Origin: Streptomyces spiroverticillatus
GTDB lineage: Bacteria > Actinomycetota > Actinomycetes > Streptomycetales > Streptomycetaceae
DNA length: 64,000 nt
Reading direction: 5' to 3'
Assembly: GCA_014650415.1 (NCBI GenBank)
Contig: BMUX01000004.1
Span: forward strand, 496,001-560,000
In this document: positions 19,072-27,018 of the stretch, piece after piece
How the letters are laid out: every line of letters starts with the position of its first letter
Numbering within the stretch: the first letter of the stretch is position 1
Translations under genes and position numbers: made by a program
Notes under the pieces: generated by a model
What the model saw: the letters and a program-made list of their open reading frames with translations, nothing else
Databases searched by the model: none
Told to the model about the DNA's origin: nothing

Positions 19072-20114
19072 CCGCTGCCTCCCGACCCGACCCGAGGGAC
19101 CCCGAAGCGGTACGCCGCTGGATGCGGGCGAACCGTCGTGAACCCACCGACCGGCCCATCCCCCGCACCCCCAGCGAACTCGCGGAGTCCCAGCACCGCC
19201 GCATGCTGGAACGCCTCGGCCCCCCGCTCCAGTCCCTCGAAGGGGACGGACAGCTCCTCGGCACCCGCCGCCCCATCCGGCGCCGCATGGACATCGCCCT
19301 CACCGGCAGCTCCACCGACCAGCACACGGTCCGGCTCGACGTCCTCGCCCCGCTCCTCAGCCACTTCCAGTCGTCGGTGACCGCCATCGCCCAGGCACTG
19401 GACGGCCGGCCGACCACGCACGCGCCGATCCCCGGCGCCATCCGCGAAGCGACCGCGCTCAGCGCCGCGGCCACCTTCCCGTCCTCCTTCGGCGTGGTCC
19501 TCTACGGCCCGCAGAACGACGGCACGGATGGCGGCATGAACGGCGGCGGTACGCACATCAGCAGTATGGACTCCGACAGCACGGATGGCTCCGAGCCACT
19601 CCTCGACCGCGCCGTCGGAGCCGTCCTCAACCTCTCCGACGCACCCCAATCATCGGTTTCGGAGGAGGAGCTGGACCAAGATCTCAACGAGCAGCTGCTC
19701 CCGCTGGGGGCACGGGCCCTGAAGCACCTGGGCTCGCTCACCCAACTCCTGGACGAGAAGAACGTCGGCCTGCGCATGACCTGGCACACCGAGAGCGGCC
19801 GAGCCCGGCTGTCCGAACTGAGCCCCCTCCACGCGGAACGCATCCGCTTCGTCTGCGAGCACAGCACCTACCGCCAGGCGGAGATCGTCACGATCATCGG
19901 CTGGCTCGGCGGGGTCAGCGCCCTGCACGCCAACGCCGAGATCCGCACCGACAGCGGACAGGTCATCCGCGCCAAGACCGACCGGTCCGTGGTCCGTCGC
20001 CTCGGCGACCACTTCACCCACCGCGTCGAGGCCAGGGTCGAAGTCACCACGGTCCACTACGCCGGCGGCCGCGAACGGAAGATCTACACGATCCTGGACC
20101 TACGCAACATCTGA
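19068..20114 (+). CDS. protein of unknown function paired with the nucleotidyltransferase
   Basis: 348-residue protein that I do not recognise. It starts with GTG overlapping the upstream stop, so the two genes are coupled. The N-terminal 60 residues are Arg/Pro-rich and charged; residues about 65-130 look alpha/beta (MDIALTGSSTDQHTVRLDVL and following); a low-complexity acidic Gly/Ser/Asp insertion covers about 145-185; the C-terminal 110 residues look beta-rich (EIVTIIGWLGGVSALHANAE, later VEVTTVHYAGGRERKIY) and may form a small barrel. There is no membrane segment and no obvious nuclease motif. It could be the effector, sensor or target of the nucleotidyltransferase. It converges on pglW with a hairpin between. 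Confidence 0.75.
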   Translation: MTAASRPDPRDPEAVRRWMRANRREPTDRPIPRTPSELAESQHRRMLERLGPPLQSLEGDGQLLGTRRPIRRRMDIALTGSSTDQHTVRLDVLAPLLSHFQSSVTAIAQALDGRPTTHAPIPGAIREATALSAAATFPSSFGVVLYGPQNDGTDGGMNGGGTHISSMDSDSTDGSEPLLDRAVGAVLNLSDAPQSSVSEEELDQDLNEQLLPLGARALKHLGSLTQLLDEKNVGLRMTWHTESGRARLSELSPLHAERIRFVCEHSTYRQAEIVTIIGWLGGVSALHANAEIRTDSGQVIRAKTDRSVVRRLGDHFTHRVEARVEVTTVHYAGGRERKIYTILDLRNI

Positions 20115-20131
20115 TCGCGAGAGCAGGGGTC

Positions 20132-20161
20132 GGGTGCGGGCCCAGGACAGGGTCCGCACCC
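20132..20161. terminator. hairpin between convergent unknown gene and pglW
   Basis: 8-bp arms (GGGTGCGG / CCGCACCC) around a 14-nt loop in the 57-bp gap between convergent stops. It is probably a bidirectional terminator. Confidence 0.65.
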
Positions 20162-20171
20162 CACTACTCAG

Positions 20172-23100
20172 CTACTCGCCGCCGCCCGGAGTCGAACCCC
20201 GCAATTCGTCCAGGAACGTCGAGTCCAGGTGCGTCCGCTCCCCGTCGCTGCCGATGTACTCGACCGTCCGCCCGTCCACATGCGGCTCCTGCCCCCGGGT
20301 CTCCACCGGGCAGAGCAACCACAGCCCGTGCGGGTCATCGGTCGGGCGGCGGGCCGCGTGCTGGAGCTTGATCAGAAGGTCCCGGCCGCCCTCGTCCCAG
20401 TAACGGGCGAGCAGCCCGGCGTCGTACAGGAAGAGGATCGTGCGAGGCTCGGCCGCCCGCTCCACGAGCGAGGTCTCGATGTGGGCCCAGACCGTGCGGG
20501 CATAGGCGGCGAGGCCCTTGGAGATCTGGCCGCTGCTGGAGAAGCGTGCGTCGACACCGAGCACCTTCTCCCAGGCCTGGCCCTTCGCCTGTGCCAACGC
20601 CCGGAATTCGGTGAGGAATTCGCTGCTGAGGTCGACCCCTACGACGGGGTACGCGGCGGCGAGGGCCTCCGCAACGCCCGGCAGTCGGGTGCCCCTGACG
20701 GTCACGGCCAGGAATCCGCCGCGTCGCGTCGCGGAGTCCAGGCGTGCCTTGATGGTGGCGTGCGGGTCCTCGAGCGCGGGGCCTTCGGCGGTGGGTGCCA
20801 GGCGGGTGGTCTCACCCGTCGAGGTCCAGGACGGCTCGGGGACGGTGCTCGGCGGGAAGAACTTGTCCTGCTCGGCATCGAATTCGAGGGAGAATCGGGC
20901 CTCGCGCAGCGCGTCCTGCAGGTCGGGGTGGGTCGGCTCCGCGCCTTCCGCGAGGAGGGCGAGATCGGGGAAGCGCGCCCGAAGGCGGTTGTTCAGTTCG
21001 GCGGGGGTGATGCCGGTGTCGCGACGGACGCCCGCGCCGGCCTGGGAGACGCGCAGGGCACGCTCCAGGCTCAGGTCGTACGGGTACAGCTCCAGACGCG
21101 GGCTGGCATGGACTCTCGGTGCGACTGCCGCCGCCAGTGCGACGAGGCGGGTGTCGGCGAGCGGGTCGAGGCCGTCGGGCGCAGGGACGCCGCGCAGGGT
21201 GCGGATGACGACGGCCCGGCCGGGCAGGGGGTCCTCCAGGGCGAGTCTGTCCGCCTGCTCGCCCAACGCGGCGGCGTAGCCGACAAGTTCGCTGGGTGCA
21301 GGGTCGGTGGTGCCGGGCAGGGACTCGGCGGCGACCAGGACGGTGTCGCCGCGACGGTGCCAGGCGAGTCGGGGCTCCGCCAGTTCGGTCTCGTCCTCGC
21401 CGGTGTCCCCCTCCCCGTCTCCGTCCCGCTCGCCCACCCAGGCCTCCGCTTCCACAGCGGCCCGCACGACGGCGAGTGCCTTGGCGAGGGTGCGCTCCTC
21501 GGTGTCCGCTCCAGCGCCGTGCTGTATCCGCAGCTCGACAGCGAGTTCCTCGGCGGTCATCACCCTGCCCGCCGCCTCGACGACCTCGACCAGGGTGTCG
21601 CGCACCGGCTTCAGCCAGCCGGTCTCGCACCACTCCTTGATCGCGGAACGGTGGTGGCGGGAGACCGGTGGCTGCTGGATGCCGATGCGCCGGGCGACAC
21701 GCGCTTGGACGGGCCAGGGGCCGAGCGGCGAAAGGCCGCCGTCGGCGGGCGGCAGGCCCAGGGTGAGACGGATGACCTCGCCCCTGCGGGAGCCCTTGCG
21801 TCCTGCGGGAGGGGTCAGCAGCGCGGCCATCTCGTCGACGGGAAGCACGGCGCGCGGATCGTGCGGCGCGGTTTCTTCGGACTCCGCCCCGGACCGGGGC
21901 TGGGGAGTCAGCACGGAGACAGCCGACGAGGCAGGACGGTTCAGCTCGTCCGCCCACTGCTTGCGGCGGCGGTTCAGTTCCTTGCGTACGAGTGCACCCG
22001 CACCCCGCGCCTTGGAGATGATGTACGGCTGGATGGCGAGGAGTTCACCGACCGTGCTCGCGCCGAGCCCGTTCGCCACGGAGATCGCACGCTCGGTGAG
22101 ACCGGACGCAATGAGGGGGGTATCGAGCTCGGCGGCCCGTGCGATGGCGTCGCGACTGTCCCCGCCCTCGACGGCCGCGTCGAGGGCACCGGGGGTGGTG
22201 ACGGGGGCACTTGCGTCGGCCGCCCGGAAGATCTCCGACCACGCGTCCCGCATCTGCCGCAGCGTGTCGAAGCGACGCTCGGTGTCGCGGTGGAGCGCGC
22301 GCCGGAAGAACTCGGTCAGCCCGTCACGCAGCGCCTCCTCGAACAGCTCTGAGGCGACGGAGAGTTGAGCCTCGTCGTTGGCGACCGGATCGACATGGCC
22401 GCCGCCCCACAGAGGGCGCTCGCCACTGGCCATCTCGTGCAGGGTGACGGCGGCGGCGTACCGCTCGGCGTGGTCGTCGTAGTGGCCGCGGCGGACCGAG
22501 TCGAGGAAAGGGTCGAGGTAGCCGCGCGTGCCCGCCTTGATGTCCCGGTCGGAGGCGTCGGCGAGCGAGAAGTCGAAGAGCTTCAGCTGCCAGGCTCGGT
22601 CGTCGCGCCGGTGCAGCCCGAGGTTCTCCGGCTTGAGGTCGCGGTGCCGTACGCCCCGGGCCGCGAGCTGATCGAGCGCGGTGAACAGGTCGCCGCCGTA
22701 CCGCTCCAATTCGTGGTACGAGAGCTTGCCGTCGGCCCGCAGCCGGGCGCCGAGGGTGCGCGCGCCCGCGTACTCCAGCTCCAGGAAGGTGCGCCCGCCC
22801 AACTCGCGGGGTCCTCCTTTGAGTTGCACCACATTTCCGCCGCCGACCAGTTCCAGGGCACGAGCCTCGGCGCGCAGCCGCTCGGCCTTGGCCTGGTCCA
22901 GGGCGACTTTGAAGACCCGTTCCTCGGTGCGCGACTCGCCGTCCTCGTCCTCGACGACCCGCTCGACGAGGAGAGCCCGGGCGGTGGCGCCGGTGCCCAG
23001 GACTCGGCGTACGGACCACTCCCCGTCGAGAGACTGACCGGGGAGCGCAGTCAGCGGGTCGAGTTCGGCGACGGACTGCTGTTCGGGGACCGCGTTGCGC

Positions 23101-24626
23101 TCCTCGGCCTCGTCGAGGAGGTCGAGGAAGCGGTCGACGGTCTCCAGCCGGTCGACGGGGTCGCGTCGGGTGGCCCGGTGGATGAGGTCGTCGAGTTCCT
23201 CGGAGAGACCGTCCGCGACGGCGATCAGCCGCAGCCCGGAGTCGACGCGCAGCCGCTCGCGCAAGGCGCTGCGCCGCTCGGCGGGCGGCTGGCCGGTCAG
23301 GATGAAGTACGAGACCGCCCCCAGCCCGAAAACGTCGAGTTCGCCGGGATCGGGGTAAGCCTGGTCGCTCTCCGGAGCCAGATATACCTGGGCGGCATCC
23401 TCGATGAGACCGGGATCGAAGGTGGCGTTGCCGAGCGAGCGCAGCAGGGTCGCGTTGGTGTCGAAGTCGCGGGCGGCCGTCTGCCAGTCGGTGATGCGTA
23501 GCTCCGGCCGGGAGCCGTCGGGGCGGGCGGTCACATAGACGGAGCGGGCGGCGAGCGCCCGGTGGTAGAGCGACCGGCTGTGCGCGTGCCGTACGGCCTC
23601 GGCGAGCTGACGTACCAGGTCGAGGCGCATCTCCGGAGTCAGCCGGCCCCCATGGGTGGCGAGGTACTGGTCGAGGCGGAGGTCGGTCTCACGGTGCCGG
23701 AAAAGGATCGCGGGACCCGCTTCGTGCTCGCGGATCTCCACCGCGGCTGCGATACCGCGGTGGGTGACACCCTGGAGGACCTGGTACTCCCTGCGTGCCG
23801 CTCGCTCGGTCGTCCGCTTCGCCACCTCGTCCGCCTGCTGGCCGACGAGGTAGATCCGTACCCGCCCCTCCTCGTGCGCCAGCCCGTCGACGCGCTCGGC
23901 GAACCGGTCCTCCCAAGAGGGACCGGCATCCAGCGGGTGTGGGCGCATCCGCCAGGCCTCACCGAACTTCAGATGCGAGGTCGACTGCTTGATACCGATG
24001 GCCTTGAGCAGCCGGGGCAGCTGATGGCGGGCAAACTCCTCGGTGATGCGCTTCTCGGGCCGTCCCGGCGGCAACCCCAGGAAGTCCTGCCAGATGCGCG
24101 GGAGACCGCTCGCACCGTCGTCCCGCCCGAAGACCCTGATGCGCTGAACGTCGTCGAGGTGACTCTCCAGGTCCGGGGCGGACAGGAAGATCGCCGGCTC
24201 GATGCGCGGAATAGGACTACTGATCCTCAACTTGCGCGCGGCCCACTGCAGTTGGGACTTGAGGTCCTTGGACTTCGAGTCATTGAAGTGCAGCGGGTTG
24301 GTGATCGTACGGGTGCGGTCGGAGCTGTGGAAATTCCAGGTCGAGCCCGAGTTGTCCAGGCGTCCCGGATGACTCTTGATCTCGACCAGGTACAGCCCGG
24401 CCGGGACGGCGATGAGCAAGTCGCACTCGTTGATGCGGCCGGACTGCGCGGTAAAGGAGAAGGTGGCCCAGGCCCGGTACGGCTCGGCCGCCGGCATCAG
24501 CCGACGTACATGATCCAGCGCGTCCTGCTCCCAGGGGTACGGCGAGGTCCGCTCCTGGTTCCACTGATGTTCCGGCCGCGGCGGCGGGCCCGGCTTGAGT
24601 ACCGGGGGTGTGCTTCCTGCCGTCAC
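20172..24626 (-). CDS. pglW: PglW, NERD-domain serine/threonine protein kinase of type 2 BREX
   Basis: 1484-residue multidomain kinase, close to PglW of S. coelicolor in length. Order: NERD nuclease-related domain (about 25-140; ECDLLIAVPAGLYLVEIKS gives the D-x-E-x-K core); a first kinase-like domain (about 230-530) whose catalytic loop reads YHRALAARSVY and so lacks the catalytic Asp; a second kinase domain (about 575-830) with HRDLKPEN and a DFS variant of DFG (KLFDFSLADAS); then a long C-terminal region. PglW autophosphorylates in S. coelicolor. I chose GTG 24626 (VTAGSTPP), which has GGAG 6 nt upstream. It is transcribed alone, divergently from the DUF2075 pair. Confidence 0.94.
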   Translation of the reverse strand: MTAGSTPPVLKPGPPPRPEHQWNQERTSPYPWEQDALDHVRRLMPAAEPYRAWATFSFTAQSGRINECDLLIAVPAGLYLVEIKSHPGRLDNSGSTWNFHSSDRTRTITNPLHFNDSKSKDLKSQLQWAARKLRISSPIPRIEPAIFLSAPDLESHLDDVQRIRVFGRDDGASGLPRIWQDFLGLPPGRPEKRITEEFARHQLPRLLKAIGIKQSTSHLKFGEAWRMRPHPLDAGPSWEDRFAERVDGLAHEEGRVRIYLVGQQADEVAKRTTERAARREYQVLQGVTHRGIAAAVEIREHEAGPAILFRHRETDLRLDQYLATHGGRLTPEMRLDLVRQLAEAVRHAHSRSLYHRALAARSVYVTARPDGSRPELRITDWQTAARDFDTNATLLRSLGNATFDPGLIEDAAQVYLAPESDQAYPDPGELDVFGLGAVSYFILTGQPPAERRSALRERLRVDSGLRLIAVADGLSEELDDLIHRATRRDPVDRLETVDRFLDLLDEAEERNAVPEQQSVAELDPLTALPGQSLDGEWSVRRVLGTGATARALLVERVVEDEDGESRTEERVFKVALDQAKAERLRAEARALELVGGGNVVQLKGGPRELGGRTFLELEYAGARTLGARLRADGKLSYHELERYGGDLFTALDQLAARGVRHRDLKPENLGLHRRDDRAWQLKLFDFSLADASDRDIKAGTRGYLDPFLDSVRRGHYDDHAERYAAAVTLHEMASGERPLWGGGHVDPVANDEAQLSVASELFEEALRDGLTEFFRRALHRDTERRFDTLRQMRDAWSEIFRAADASAPVTTPGALDAAVEGGDSRDAIARAAELDTPLIASGLTERAISVANGLGASTVGELLAIQPYIISKARGAGALVRKELNRRRKQWADELNRPASSAVSVLTPQPRSGAESEETAPHDPRAVLPVDEMAALLTPPAGRKGSRRGEVIRLTLGLPPADGGLSPLGPWPVQARVARRIGIQQPPVSRHHRSAIKEWCETGWLKPVRDTLVEVVEAAGRVMTAEELAVELRIQHGAGADTEERTLAKALAVVRAAVEAEAWVGERDGDGEGDTGEDETELAEPRLAWHRRGDTVLVAAESLPGTTDPAPSELVGYAAALGEQADRLALEDPLPGRAVVIRTLRGVPAPDGLDPLADTRLVALAAAVAPRVHASPRLELYPYDLSLERALRVSQAGAGVRRDTGITPAELNNRLRARFPDLALLAEGAEPTHPDLQDALREARFSLEFDAEQDKFFPPSTVPEPSWTSTGETTRLAPTAEGPALEDPHATIKARLDSATRRGGFLAVTVRGTRLPGVAEALAAAYPVVGVDLSSEFLTEFRALAQAKGQAWEKVLGVDARFSSSGQISKGLAAYARTVWAHIETSLVERAAEPRTILFLYDAGLLARYWDEGGRDLLIKLQHAARRPTDDPHGLWLLCPVETRGQEPHVDGRTVEYIGSDGERTHLDSTFLDELRGSTPGGGE

Positions 24627-24844
24627 GATCTCCGACCTCCGCGGTGCCCAGCACGTACCTGTGCGTATGCCCTGCCATGAAAAACCCTGCTTGAGCCTAC
24701 CTCGCAGAACTCCTGCCCCTCCCTGAACCGACTGCCGCGGCCCCATGTCCGTTTTCCGCGAGAGCTTGGCGCGATCCGACCCACCACCCAGAAAATCGGG
24801 CTAGCGTTCCCTCGTCATCGCGGCCCGCCAGGCTTCCGTTTTCA

Positions 24845-24892
24845 GGACACGCCTCCACCCGCACGAGCTTTCGCGTGCCGTGGGAGAAGTCC
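24845..24892 (+). promoter_or_regulatory. 5' leader hairpin sequestering the ribosome site of DUF2075 gene 1
   Basis: GGAC (24845-24848) pairs with GTCC (24889-24892), CTCCAC with GTGGGAG (one bulge), and GCACG with CGTGC around a short loop. The 3' arm contains the Shine-Dalgarno GGGAG (24882-24886), and the in-frame TTG at 24893 follows directly. A matching structure precedes the second paralog at 26970-27018. Confidence 0.6.
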
Positions 24893-26884
24893 TTGCCGTT
24901 GTACCTGCTCCGGGAACCCGCTTCCGCTTTGGTCAAGGAGATCGAACGACAGCCCGGGATGAGCCACCGCCCGCTGACCGAGCGCCTCATTCAGGCATAC
25001 AAGGACCAGCACAAGCGGAGCACCAAACCGGATGACGAGGGCACACCCCCAGGAAAGACCCTGGTCGAGGCGTGGGAGAACAGCCTTCCGTCGGTGATTG
25101 ACGCCCTCCATGAGCTCGGCCTGGACGATGTAGAGGTCTTCATCGAGTTCGGGCTTCCGCACACGGACGGAGACGTCGACATACTGCTCGCAGGCGTACA
25201 CCCTGGTAGCGGTATGCCCTCCTACGTGCTGATCGAGCTGAAACAGCAGCGGAAGGCGACGGTGCACCCCGAGCGGTCGGTCGCAGTCGATCTTGGCTAC
25301 TCAAAGTGGAAACTGCACCCCGTCCGGCAGGTGCAGAAGTACTGCCACTACATGGTTCAGTACAAGGCCGTACTGAACGGCAAGCCGGATAGTACGGCGG
25401 GCGCTGTGCTCTTGCACAACGCTCACGACGATGATGTGCGAGGGCTCTTCGAGCTCCCAGCCAGCAACCATGGCCGGCTCTACACCGCCGACCGTTTGGC
25501 AGCGTTCCGAAGGTTCTTGGGCGCAAGACTGGCCCCGCGATCCGGTGCTGAAGCGGCGCAGGCTCTCGTCGATTCCGCCGACCGCCCACTGCCGAAGATC
25601 ACCGACGTCAACCAGCCCCTGCATGGAGGGTCCGCCCACCTGTTCGAGTTGCTGGATGATCAGGAACTCGCGCACCAAGACGTCCACGAGGCAGTTCAAC
25701 GTGTACGCAACGGCGGAACCAAAGAAGTGATCATCGTCCGCGGTGGCCCCGGCAGCGGCAAGAGCGCGATCGCTTTGGAGCTGAGGCGCACCTTGGCCGC
25801 AGCCGGCCTGGATGTCCGACACGCGTCCGGCGCGAAGGCCCTCACGAAGACGCTGCGAGAAGGCCACATCCAGCAGGCTCCGCCCCGGATGAAGGGGAAG
25901 TTCGACCGGGAAGCCACCAAACGGTTCACCTATTTCAACCAGTTGAAGAAGCTCCCTTCGGACAGCTGTGACGTGGTGATTTGCGACGAAGCACACCGGA
26001 TCCGTCGACACTCCATCGACCAGTACACGCCGCGAGAGGAGCGGGAGAACCCACGCCCACAAGCCGATGAGATCATCGAAGCCGCCCGTGTCCCCGTGTT
26101 CCTCCTGGATGACTGGCAGTCCCTGAGGCCGGGCGAGGTCGGCACTGCGGAGTACCTGGCGGAACGCGCCAGAGCGCTCGGGCTGAAGCACACCCTGATC
26201 GACCTCGGCGGAATGTTCCGGGCCCAGGGCAGCGCGTACTACCGGGACTGGGTGCTGCGACTCCTCAGCGTGGGCATCCGCACGCCTCAGGCCTGGGTCC
26301 CGGACGGCCGCATGCAAGTAGAACTCGCTGAAACGCCCCAGGAAATGGAGGACTTTCTCTCCATGCGACGGTTCGAAGGGGCGAGTACCCGGATCGTCGC
26401 GGGCTTCTGCTGGCCCTGGAGCAAGCCCGACGACAACGGCGAGCTGATTCCCGACGTCACGCTCGGTGAGTGGCGGAAGCCCTGGAACGTCAAGCCGGGA
26501 TTCGCTGTGGAAGGGGCACCGGACGCCGAATTCTGGGCCACGGACCCCCGCGGATCCCACCAGGTCGGCTGCGTCTACACCTCTCAGACCTTCGAGTTCG
26601 ACTGGGTGGGCGTCATCCTTGGTCCTGACCTGCTATGGCGGGAAGGCCAGTTCGTCACTAATCGAACGGCGACCTTCGACCCCGAACTGAAGCCGAAGGG
26701 CATCGCCCAGGCCGACATCGAACGATGCATCCGCAACGCATATCACGTCCTGCTGACCCGCGGGATTATGGGAGTCGTCGTCCACTCCACGGACGAGGAA
26801 ACGCGAGACGCATTGCGTGGGCACCTGATCACATCGGTGCAGCATCCACTGCCCAGCAGCATGCGCAAGATCGTCCAGCACTGA
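24893..26884 (+). CDS. PD-(D/E)XK nuclease - DUF2075 helicase, first tandem copy
   Basis: 663-residue fusion. An N-terminal PD-(D/E)XK-like domain covers about residues 60-120 (VEVFIEFGLP, DGDVDILLAG, then SYVLIELKQ, giving E, D and E-x-K). The DUF2075/superfamily 1 ATPase domain has Walker A GGPGSGKSA (about 283-291) and Walker B VVICDEAHRIR (about 361-371); a late helicase motif reads LLTRGIMGVVVHSTDEET. I prefer TTG 24893 because GGGAGAAG sits 6 nt upstream and the paralog starts at the same place relative to its hairpin; GTG 24875, in frame, is an alternative lacking a good ribosome site. Such proteins occur in defence islands, but their mechanism is unknown. Confidence 0.85.
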   Translation: MPLYLLREPASALVKEIERQPGMSHRPLTERLIQAYKDQHKRSTKPDDEGTPPGKTLVEAWENSLPSVIDALHELGLDDVEVFIEFGLPHTDGDVDILLAGVHPGSGMPSYVLIELKQQRKATVHPERSVAVDLGYSKWKLHPVRQVQKYCHYMVQYKAVLNGKPDSTAGAVLLHNAHDDDVRGLFELPASNHGRLYTADRLAAFRRFLGARLAPRSGAEAAQALVDSADRPLPKITDVNQPLHGGSAHLFELLDDQELAHQDVHEAVQRVRNGGTKEVIIVRGGPGSGKSAIALELRRTLAAAGLDVRHASGAKALTKTLREGHIQQAPPRMKGKFDREATKRFTYFNQLKKLPSDSCDVVICDEAHRIRRHSIDQYTPREERENPRPQADEIIEAARVPVFLLDDWQSLRPGEVGTAEYLAERARALGLKHTLIDLGGMFRAQGSAYYRDWVLRLLSVGIRTPQAWVPDGRMQVELAETPQEMEDFLSMRRFEGASTRIVAGFCWPWSKPDDNGELIPDVTLGEWRKPWNVKPGFAVEGAPDAEFWATDPRGSHQVGCVYTSQTFEFDWVGVILGPDLLWREGQFVTNRTATFDPELKPKGIAQADIERCIRNAYHVLLTRGIMGVVVHSTDEETRDALRGHLITSVQHPLPSSMRKIVQH

Positions 26885-26969
26885 CGTCACGAACCCAGCG
26901 GTGGGCCCATGAATCGTTTCGGTAGCATTCGATCAATCATTCATGCGGCCCGCCGGGCTTCCGCAGCAG

Positions 26970-27018
26970 GACATGCCCCCACCCGCACGAGATACTTCGT
27001 GCTGCCTGGGGGCATGTC
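26970..27018 (+). promoter_or_regulatory. 5' leader hairpin sequestering the ribosome site of DUF2075 gene 2
   Basis: Perfect 11-bp outer arms GACATGCCCCC (26970-26980) and GGGGGCATGTC (27008-27018) plus a perfect inner 6-bp stem GCACGA/TCGTGC (26985-26990, 26997-27002). The GGGGG of the 3' arm is the only candidate ribosome site and the TTG start is the next base. The primary sequence of the arms differs from the copy at 24845-24892 while the fold is kept. Confidence 0.7.

Noticed and set aside
19068..20114. HEPN toxin partnered with a minimal nucleotidyltransferase (MNT-HEPN)
   Set aside because: R-x4-H patterns occur (for example RRLGDH) but the surrounding region looks beta-rich, not the all-helical HEPN fold.
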